Shown here: piece by piece, positions 52,111-58,135 of the stretch
How the letters are laid out: each line of letters begins with the position of its first letter
Numbering within the stretch: position 1 is the first letter of the stretch
Assembly (NCBI RefSeq): GCF_937146585.1
Contig: NZ_CAKZRO010000141.1
Location: forward strand, 1 to 58,135
Source of the DNA: an uncultured Halorubrum sp.
GTDB taxonomy: Archaea > Halobacteriota > Halobacteria > Halobacteriales > Haloferacaceae
Reading direction: 5' to 3'
Length of the DNA stretch: 58,135 bases
Program-made: the position numbers and the translations under genes
The notes under the pieces: model-generated
What the model was told of the DNA's origin: nothing
Seen by the model: only the letters and a program-made list of their open reading frames with translations
The model's database searches: none

Positions 52111-53462
52111 GCGACGGCGCCGAGGTCCGCGTCGATTCCGAACCGACCGGGGAGGGGCGTCGAGCGGTCGTCGCCAAGCGCGTCGACTCCGGCGCGGCCG
52201 ACCTCTCCGAGATCGGCCAGCTAGCGGCGGCGGCGGGTTACGAGGTCGTCGGCGAGCTCACCCAGACCCGCACCGAGGACGCCGCGTTCATGTTCGGCGA
52301 GGGGAAGGTCGCGGAGCTGCGCGACCTCGTCCGGCGCGCCGACGCCGAGGCGGTGATCATCGACAACGACGTGGGGCCGTACCAGACGTTCAACATCGGC
52401 GGGAAGCTCCCCGAGGGCGTCGAGGTGGTCGACCGGTTCACGCTCATCCTCGAGATCTTCGGCCAGCGCGCCAACACGCGGAAGGCGCAGCTCCAGGTCG
52501 AGCTCGCGGAGCTGCGCTACGAGCTCCCCCGGGCGGAGGCGAAGGCGAGCCTCGCGAAGCGCGACGAGCGCCCCGGGTTCATGGGGCTCGGCGAGTACGA
52601 CGAGAGCGTCGAGCGCGACATCAAACGGCAGATCTCCGAGATCCGCGACGAGCTGGCGTCGATCGCGGAGAAGGAGGAGGCGCGCCGCGAGCAGCGCCGC
52701 GACTCCGGCTTCGACCTGGTCGCGCTCGCGGGCTACACCAACGCCGGGAAGTCGACGCTGATGCGCCGGCTCGCGGACGAGCTGGCGGTCGACGAGAACG
52801 CCGAGCGCCACCGCGACCTCGACACCACCGCGGAGTCGCAGGACATGCTGTTCACGACGCTCGGGACCACCACGCGCCGCGCGGAGATGGAGAAGCGCGA
52901 CGTCCTCCTGACCGACACCGTCGGGTTCATCGCGGACCTCCCCCACTGGCTCGTGGAGTCGTTCGAGTCGACGCTCGACTCGGTGTACCGCGCGGATCTC
53001 GTCCTCCTCGTCGTCGACGCCAGCGAGTCGGTCGAGGCGATGCGCGAGAAGCTCGTCACGAGCCACGACACCCTCTACGAGCGCAACGAGGCGCCGGTCG
53101 TCACCGTGTTCAACAAGATCGACCGGCTCGAACCGGGCGCGCTCGCGGACAAGCGCGCCGCGCTCTCCGGCGTCGCGCCCGACCCGATCGCCGTCTCGGC
53201 GAAGACGGGCGCGGGCGTGGCCGAGCTCCGCGATCGGGTCGAAGCAGCGCTCCCCGACTGGGAGCGCGAGCGCCTCGTCCTCCCCGTCTCCGACGAGTCC
53301 ATGAGCCTCGTCTCGTGGGTCCACGACCACGGGTACGTCGCCGAGGAGACGTACGCCGGCGACCAGGTGACGGTCGACTTCGAGGCCAAGCCGTCCATCG
53401 TCGCCCGCGCCCGGGCGAAGGCGGCCGACATCTCGACGTCGCCGCCGGAGGAGTCGGTCTGA
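52107..53462 (+). CDS. hflX: HflX-type GTPase
   Basis: A ribosome-associated GTPase. 451 residues. The N-terminal HflX domain has TQTRTEDAAFMFGEGKVAEL and the helical linker LRYELPRAEAKASL. The G domain has G1 GYTNAGKST (209-217), a TTLGTTTR switch I, DTVGF (G3) and NKID (G4). It has a C-terminal extension of about 70 residues, as in archaeal homologues. It begins in the stop of the DUF2209 gene (ATGA), so the two are co-translated. Confidence 0.92.
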   Translation: MSDGAEVRVDSEPTGEGRRAVVAKRVDSGAADLSEIGQLAAAAGYEVVGELTQTRTEDAAFMFGEGKVAELRDLVRRADAEAVIIDNDVGPYQTFNIGGKLPEGVEVVDRFTLILEIFGQRANTRKAQLQVELAELRYELPRAEAKASLAKRDERPGFMGLGEYDESVERDIKRQISEIRDELASIAEKEEARREQRRDSGFDLVALAGYTNAGKSTLMRRLADELAVDENAERHRDLDTTAESQDMLFTTLGTTTRRAEMEKRDVLLTDTVGFIADLPHWLVESFESTLDSVYRADLVLLVVDASESVEAMREKLVTSHDTLYERNEAPVVTVFNKIDRLEPGALADKRAALSGVAPDPIAVSAKTGAGVAELRDRVEAALPDWERERLVLPVSDESMSLVSWVHDHGYVAEETYAGDQVTVDFEAKPSIVARARAKAADISTSPPEESV

Positions 53463-53527
53463 CCGCCGGACCGCGCGAAGAATCGACGCCCCTCGACGGG
53501 GGGCGCTCGGTCCGCGGGTGACCGGAC

Positions 53528-53536
53528 AAAGTATAC
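53528..53536 (+). promoter_or_regulatory. TATA box of the first acs gene
   Basis: AAAGTATAC centred about 30 bases before ATG 53562; fits a leaderless transcript. Confidence 0.5.
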
Positions 53537-53561
53537 GGTTCTGCGCCGGCCATTGGGTTCC

Positions 53562-55523
53562 ATGGACGACTCCGGGGACGCCGGCCGGCCCGTCGACGGC
53601 GACGAGGACGCCGTGCCGCCGCCGGCCGACTTTCGGGATCGCGCCGCCGCGAGCGACCCCGCGGTGTACGAGCGGTTCGACCGCGAGGGCCCGGAAGCGT
53701 GGCGGGCGGCCGCGGACCTCCTGACGTGGGACCGCGAGTACGAGACCGTCCTCGACGACTCTCAGCCCCCCTTCTACGAGTGGTTCCCGGACGGGCGGCT
53801 GAACGCGTCGGCGAACTGCGTCGACCGCCACCTCGACGACCGCCGGAACCAGCTCGCGATCCGGTGGTTCGGCAAGCGGGGCGAGCGCCGGTCGTACACC
53901 TACCTCGACCTCCACCGCGAGGTGAACGCGCTCGCGGCCGGACTGCGCGACCTCGGCGTCGAGGAGGACGACGTGGTCACGCTGTACCTGCCGATGGTCC
54001 CGGAGCTGCCGATCGCGATGCTGGCGTGCGCCCGGATCGGCGCGCCGCACAACGTCGTCTTCGCGGGGCTGTCCGCGGAGGCGCTCGCGACCCGGATCGA
54101 CGCGGCCGACTCCGAGTACCTGATCACCTGCGACGGGTACTACCGCCGCGAGGACGCGTTCAACCAGAAGTCGAAGGCGGACAACGCCCGGATCCGCGCC
54201 GAGAGCGAGCTGTCGGCCGCGGTCGTCGTCGACCGCCTCGGCGACGAGCTGGCCGTCTCGCTCGGCGACGACGAGCACGAGTACGAGGCGCTCGTCGGCG
54301 CGCACGACGGTGAGACGGTCGCGCCGGTCGCCCGCGACGCGACGGACCTCCTCTTCGTGATGTACACCTCGGGCACGACCGGGCGGCCGAAAGGCGTCGA
54401 GCACGCGACGGGGGGCTACCTCGCGCACGTCGCGTGGACGACGCGGAACGTCCTCGACGTGCGCCCGGACGACACCTACTGGTGCGCCGCCGACATCGGC
54501 TGGATCACCGGCCACTCCTACGGCGTCTACGGCCCGCTCGCGGCCGGGACGACGACGGTGCTGTACGAGGGGTCGCCCGACTACCCCGACCGCGACCGCG
54601 TCTGGGACCTGATCGAGCGCAACGCGGTGAGCGTCTTCTACACCTCGCCGACGGCGATCCGGTCGTTCATGAAGTGGGGCGCGGAGTACCCCGAGTCGCA
54701 CGACCTCTCGTCGATCCGCCTGCTCGGCACGGTCGGCGAGTCGATCACGCCGAAGGCGTGGCGCTGGTACCGCCAGCACGTCGGCGGCGGCGACGCGCCC
54801 GTCGTCGACACGTGGTGGCAGACCGAGACCGGCGCCATCGCGCTCGCCACGCTCCCCGGGGTCACGCCGATGAAGCCGGGGAAGGTCGGCCCCCCGCTGC
54901 CGGGGATCGACGCCCGCGTCGTCGACGAGGAGGGCGATCCGGTCGCCCCCGGCGAGTCCGGGTACCTCACGCTGGGCTCCCCGTGGCCCGGGATGTTGCG
55001 CGGGCTCCGGGAGGGCGACGAGCGCTACCTCCGCGAGTACTGGCTCCGGGGGGAAGACGGTTGGCGCTACCGGACCGGCGACGGCGCGACCGTCGACGGG
55101 GACGGCTACGTCACGATCCTCGGCCGCGTCGACGACGTGATCAACGTCCGGGCGCAGCGGTTCAACACGGGGGAGCTGGAGGCGGCCATCGTCGACGCCG
55201 ACGGCGTGACCGAGGCCGCGGTCGTCGGGGACGACGACGGGCGGATCGTCGCGTACGTGACGACGAAGAGCGGCGTCGAACCGGGCGAGCGGCTCCGCGA
55301 CGCCATCGCGGACCGGCTGACCGACGCCGTCGGCGACGTGGCCCGCCCCGACCGGGTCGTGTTCACCCCGGAGCTCCCGAAGACGCGCTCGGGGAAGATC
55401 ATGCGCCGGCTCTTGGAGGACATCGCCCGCGGCGAGGAGTTCGGCGACGTGAGCGCGCTCCGGAACCCCGAGGTGGTGGGCGAGATCGAGTCGACCGTGA
55501 AGGACGGCGGCGCCCAGCTGTAA
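53562..55523 (+). CDS. acetyl-CoA synthetase family ligase (AMP-forming)
   Basis: Activates acetate or another short acid with ATP and CoA. 653 residues, the length of true Acs. MYTSGTTGRPKGVEH is the phosphate loop, DTWWQTETG the acetyl-adenylate motif, and TRSGKIMRR near the C-terminus contains the catalytic Lys that acetylation can silence. The A8 hinge reads GRVDDVINVRAQRFNTGE, departing from the usual NVAGHRLGT pattern, so its acid may differ from acetate. The N-terminal portion is closely similar to the partial gene at 57670. It is separated from that paralogue by a Bat-like regulator. Confidence 0.85.
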   Translation: MDDSGDAGRPVDGDEDAVPPPADFRDRAAASDPAVYERFDREGPEAWRAAADLLTWDREYETVLDDSQPPFYEWFPDGRLNASANCVDRHLDDRRNQLAIRWFGKRGERRSYTYLDLHREVNALAAGLRDLGVEEDDVVTLYLPMVPELPIAMLACARIGAPHNVVFAGLSAEALATRIDAADSEYLITCDGYYRREDAFNQKSKADNARIRAESELSAAVVVDRLGDELAVSLGDDEHEYEALVGAHDGETVAPVARDATDLLFVMYTSGTTGRPKGVEHATGGYLAHVAWTTRNVLDVRPDDTYWCAADIGWITGHSYGVYGPLAAGTTTVLYEGSPDYPDRDRVWDLIERNAVSVFYTSPTAIRSFMKWGAEYPESHDLSSIRLLGTVGESITPKAWRWYRQHVGGGDAPVVDTWWQTETGAIALATLPGVTPMKPGKVGPPLPGIDARVVDEEGDPVAPGESGYLTLGSPWPGMLRGLREGDERYLREYWLRGEDGWRYRTGDGATVDGDGYVTILGRVDDVINVRAQRFNTGELEAAIVDADGVTEAAVVGDDDGRIVAYVTTKSGVEPGERLRDAIADRLTDAVGDVARPDRVVFTPELPKTRSGKIMRRLLEDIARGEEFGDVSALRNPEVVGEIESTVKDGGAQL

Positions 55524-55616
55524 GCGCTCTCGGGCCGCGCGGACGGGCTCCTGCTCGCGGTCTCGCGTCGTTTCCGACCGCCGAATGGCTCGGCCGTCGC
55601 GGTGGTCGACGACTGT

Positions 55617-55646
55617 AGTTTCGTAAGTGAGAGCAGATACGAAGCT
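55617..55646 (+). other. stable hairpin in an AT-richer gap
   Basis: AGTTTCGTA (55617-55625) pairs with TACGAAGCT (55638-55646) over 9 base pairs with one G-U wobble and a 12-base loop. It lies 93 bases after the acs stop and 119 before the regulator start. It could be an mRNA 3'-end signal or part of a small RNA. The surrounding 55590-55760 has lower GC than the genes. Confidence 0.4.
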
Positions 55647-55728
55647 ATTTCTCCACAGCTCGTCGCAGGCAGGAGAGTGTTCACGAAGAGACGGTAGACC
55701 TGAGAACAGAAACCCCGATCTCCCCAAC

Positions 55729-55735
55729 AATTATG
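55729..55735 (+). promoter_or_regulatory. TATA-like box of the HTH_10 regulator
   Basis: CAATTAT-type run centred about 31 bases before ATG 55765. Confidence 0.35.
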
Positions 55736-55764
55736 TTTCGTCTGGTCGTTGAGTCCCGAAACAG

Positions 55765-57540
55765 ATGGTCGACTCCCTCGACGCGGACGCCTACGACGCG
55801 CTCGTCACCGCCGCGGAGACCTACCGCGCGGCGCTCGTCGTTCGGCTGGCCGGCGAGGCCGGGCTCCGCACCGAGGAGATAACTCGGGTCGCTCCGCGAC
55901 ACCTGCGGGAACCCGAGTCCGTCGCCGGGGCGCGCCTCCTCGCGGTCCCGGCGGTCGACGGAGCCGACGGAGCGGCGGGTCCCGGCGACGAACCGATCGA
56001 CCGGGAGACGGTGGTGCCGGCGTCGCTGGCGGCCGGCCTCGACCGGTACGCGACGAGCGAGGGGCTCGACGACGACGAGCCGTACGTCGGCGTCTCTCCT
56101 CGCCGCGTCCAGATGATCGTGAGCGAGACCGCGGCGCGGGCGGCGAGTCTCACCGAGGCCGCCCCCGACGGGCGGGTCACGCCGAGCGCCCTGCGGAAGA
56201 CGTTCGCCAGGCGACAGCTCGTCGACCGTGGCGTCGACCCGCGGGCGGTCCGCGACGCGGGCGGCTGGGAGTCGCTCGGCACGCTGGACCCGTACCTCGA
56301 ACCGCTCGACGGGGAGGCGCTCGCGGCCGCGATGACGGGTGAAGAGACTTCTGACGACCCGTCGGCGGAGCGGGCCGGGACGACGGTCCTGGCAGGGTTC
56401 GAGGCGCTGGGCGATCCCGGGGAAGCGAAGCCTCCCGCGGCCGTCGCCGCGGGGCTGGTCGAGGCCGACCGGTGGGCGGAGGCGTGGGTCGTCCGGCGGG
56501 CGGTCGGCGGCGACCGGGCGGACGTGACCGCGGCGGCGGGCGTCGATCCCGAGGCGCTCGCGGATCGCGGAGTGGCGGCGGGCGGGCCGTGGCTGGACGC
56601 GATGGGTGACAGCGCACCCGCCGCGACCGACGGCCGGCGGGAGACCGACGGCCGGCCCGCGATGGCGGTGCCGGCGGCCTACGAGGGCGTGGTCCACGGC
56701 GCGCTCTGCGTCGTCGCGGCCGACGGCGACCCCGTCGAACCGGCGGAGCGGCGGGCGCTCGCGGCGCTCGGACGGTGTCTCGGGCGGGCGATCACCGCGG
56801 ACCGGTGGCGGGAGCTGCTCCACTCCGACGCGGTGACCGAGGTGGAGTTCCGGACGAGCGACGACGGGGCGTTCCTCGCCCGCGCGAGCGACCGGCTGGA
56901 CTGCCGGATCGAGCTGGCGTCGACCGTCGAGGTCGACGACGACGTCTCCCGCGCGTATCTCTCCGTCGAGGGCGCCCGCCCGCAGGACTTCGCGTCGGTC
57001 GTCACGTCGGCGGCGGGGGCGTCCGACTTCCGCGTGATAGAGACCCGCGAAAACGGCTGCTCGGCGTCTGTCCGGCTCGCCGACGGCTCGCTCGTCAGGG
57101 CGCTGATCGACCACGGCGCGACCGTGCGCGACGCGTCGGCCGCCGACGGCCGTGTGCGCGTGGTCGCGGACTTCCCCGGGGGGACGAACGTCCGGCCCGT
57201 CGCCGACGGCCTCCGCGACCGGTTCGCCGACGTGCGGCTCGCGAGCAAGGAGTCGGTGGCGCGCTCGCCCCGCACGGAGTCGTCGCTGCGGGAGGGCGTC
57301 GCCGACCGGTTCACCGACCGCCAGTGGGCCGCGCTGTCGGCGGCGTACCACGGCGGCTACTTCGACTGGCCGCGCGGGAGCACGGCCGAGGAGGTCGCCG
57401 ACGCGATGGGCGTCTCGTCGCCGACGTTCCACAACCACCTCCGGAAGGCTCAGCGCGCGCTCCTCGACGGCGTCTTCGAGGACGACGCGGAGCGGTCGCT
57501 CCGCGAGGGCGACGGTCCGGCGGCTCCGTCAGAGCGGTGA
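55765..57540 (+). CDS. Bat-like HTH_10 regulator with a tyrosine-recombinase-derived N-terminus
   Basis: 591 residues. Residues about 15-180 look like a tyrosine-recombinase catalytic domain: R35 (GLRTEEITRV), R144 in TPSALRKTFARRQL, W168 and Y177 (GGWESLGTLDPYLEP); the box-II His is Ser141. There is no N-terminal core-binding domain. A degenerate GAF domain (about 200-350), a BAT domain (about 355-515) and a C-terminal HTH_10 (FTDRQWAALSAAYHGGYFDW, then GVSSPTFHNHLRKAQ) follow. It is probably a ligand-responsive transcription regulator, most likely of the two flanking acetyl-CoA synthetase genes. Recombination activity is unlikely. Confidence 0.83.
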   Translation: MVDSLDADAYDALVTAAETYRAALVVRLAGEAGLRTEEITRVAPRHLREPESVAGARLLAVPAVDGADGAAGPGDEPIDRETVVPASLAAGLDRYATSEGLDDDEPYVGVSPRRVQMIVSETAARAASLTEAAPDGRVTPSALRKTFARRQLVDRGVDPRAVRDAGGWESLGTLDPYLEPLDGEALAAAMTGEETSDDPSAERAGTTVLAGFEALGDPGEAKPPAAVAAGLVEADRWAEAWVVRRAVGGDRADVTAAAGVDPEALADRGVAAGGPWLDAMGDSAPAATDGRRETDGRPAMAVPAAYEGVVHGALCVVAADGDPVEPAERRALAALGRCLGRAITADRWRELLHSDAVTEVEFRTSDDGAFLARASDRLDCRIELASTVEVDDDVSRAYLSVEGARPQDFASVVTSAAGASDFRVIETRENGCSASVRLADGSLVRALIDHGATVRDASAADGRVRVVADFPGGTNVRPVADGLRDRFADVRLASKESVARSPRTESSLREGVADRFTDRQWAALSAAYHGGYFDWPRGSTAEEVADAMGVSSPTFHNHLRKAQRALLDGVFEDDAERSLREGDGPAAPSER

Positions 57541-57634
57541 GCGCGCGCGTCGCCGGCCGTCGACGGTCGTTCCGCCGGACGAGCGCCGGCGACGCCGGCG
57601 TATCTATCACGATTTTTCGTATTTAGCGCCGGCG

Positions 57635-57640
57635 TTTATA
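57635..57640 (+). promoter_or_regulatory. TATA box of the second acs gene
   Basis: TTTATA, about 32 bases before ATG 57670, the best TATA match in the window; it lies in a 60-base AT-rich stretch. Confidence 0.6.
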
Positions 57641-57669
57641 TGCCGATATGGGCTGGATACGACCGTACC

Positions 57670-58135
57670 ATGACAGAGGAGGACGGCCAACTGGAAGCGA
57701 GACTCGCGGAACAGGAGGTATTCGAGCCGTCGGAGTCGTTCGTCGAGCAGGCGAACGTCTCCGACCCGGAGATGTACGAGGAGTTCGAGGAGAACTGGCC
57801 GGAGTGTTGGGAGGCGGCCGCCGACCTGCTGGAGTGGGAAACGGACTACGACCAGGTGCTCGACGACGGCAACCCGCCCTTCTACGAGTGGTTCACGGGC
57901 GGCGAGCTGAACGCGTCGGCGAACTGCCTCGACCGGCACCTCGACGACCGGGGCGACGAGGTCGCCATCGAGTGGGTCGGCGAGCCGGTCGACGAGGACG
58001 ACCGGTCGTACACCTACGAGGAGCTCCACCGCGAGGTGAACGAGTTCGCCGCCGCCCTTCGGGAGCAGGGCGTCGAGGAGGACGACGTCGTCACGATGTA
58101 CATGCCGATGATCCCGGAGCTGCCGGTCGCGATGC
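57670..58135 (+). CDS. acs: acetyl-CoA synthetase (5' part)
   Basis: The first 155 codons; the gene runs off the window. NPPFYEWFTGGELNASANCL, DRHLDDRGDEVAIEW and YTYEELHREVNEFAAALREQ are the N-terminal landmarks of Acs, before the nucleotide loop is reached. It is more acidic than the paralogue at 53562 and has a strong TATA box. In haloarchaea this type usually is the genuine acetate-activating Acs. The Bat-like regulator directly upstream may control it. Confidence 0.85.
   Translation, partial: MTEEDGQLEARLAEQEVFEPSESFVEQANVSDPEMYEEFEENWPECWEAAADLLEWETDYDQVLDDGNPPFYEWFTGGELNASANCLDRHLDDRGDEVAIEWVGEPVDEDDRSYTYEELHREVNEFAAALREQGVEEDDVVTMYMPMIPELPVAM

Noticed and set aside
52221..55730. 1169-codon open frame on the minus strand
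   Set aside because: It is antisense to hflX and the acetyl-CoA synthetase, which have complete motifs; the frame itself has none.
1..58135. tRNA, rRNA or other structured RNA genes
   Set aside because: I saw no T-loop/acceptor-stem pattern or rRNA landmarks on either strand; a covariance-model scan would be needed to exclude small RNAs.

Overview
The window is very GC-rich DNA from an extremely halophilic archaeon (class Halobacteria, probably Halorubrum or a close relative). The evidence is the acidic Asp/Glu-rich proteins, the archaeal gene families (transcription factor B, DUF2070, DUF2209, archaeal HflX, the archaeal aromatic-precursor pair AroA'/AroB', HTH_10 regulators), and the many start codons lying about 27 bases after a TATA-like box, which implies leaderless mRNAs. 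I found no rRNA or tRNA gene, CRISPR array or intact transposase. Genus is an inference from style, not from a search.

Layout. Positions 1-1694 are noticeably AT-richer and carry two tiny zinc-finger proteins and a divergent TFB paralogue; a gene-free 407-base stretch with a possible IS-end remnant separates this accessory-looking edge from the chromosome-like rest. 2102-6849: two TrkA-type RCK proteins flanking an APC permease, a small acidic protein, an SDR and a universal stress protein. 6948-9949: the proline operon proC-proB-proA. 10039-16445: an envelope or glycolipid-looking block (two GT4 glycosyltransferases, an alkaline-phosphatase/sulfatase-fold protein, a UPF0104 flippase-like protein, a small membrane protein and a DUF2070 protein). 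16733-20283: nnr, moaC, a wrecked formate-tetrahydrofolate ligase gene and gcvT. 20387-26735: signal peptidase, NYN nuclease-like protein, small conserved protein, PiT phosphate permease, stress protein, ilvD, VOC and SHOCT proteins.

26750-28836: purS-purQ divergent from purU around a mirrored promoter. 28904-32551: a four-gene minus-strand operon (zinc-less MDR dehydrogenase, PTPS-III-like pterin enzyme, GT4 glycosyltransferase, methyltransferase) that could make a modified pterin. 33189-37778: CDP-alcohol phosphatidyltransferase and Lhr-type helicase, a 39-base tandem repeat, and a cytidylate-kinase-like protein without its P-loop lysine. 37809-46244: a secreted Tat protein, an alkyltransferase-like protein, trpCBA, aroA', an HTTM membrane protein and aroB' (the shikimate-entry and tryptophan genes sit together). 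46332-53462: membrane protein, SDR, PfkB kinase, M32 carboxypeptidase, threonine aldolase, DUF2209 and hflX. 53562-58135: two acetyl-CoA synthetase paralogues bracketing a Bat-like regulator whose N-terminus is derived from a tyrosine recombinase.

The most interesting points are the putative pterin-modification operon, the recombinase-derived regulator between two acs genes, the decayed fhs gene directly downstream of gcvT, the mirrored pur promoter, and several proteins that have lost a signature catalytic residue (Cmk-like, MGMT-like, MDR).
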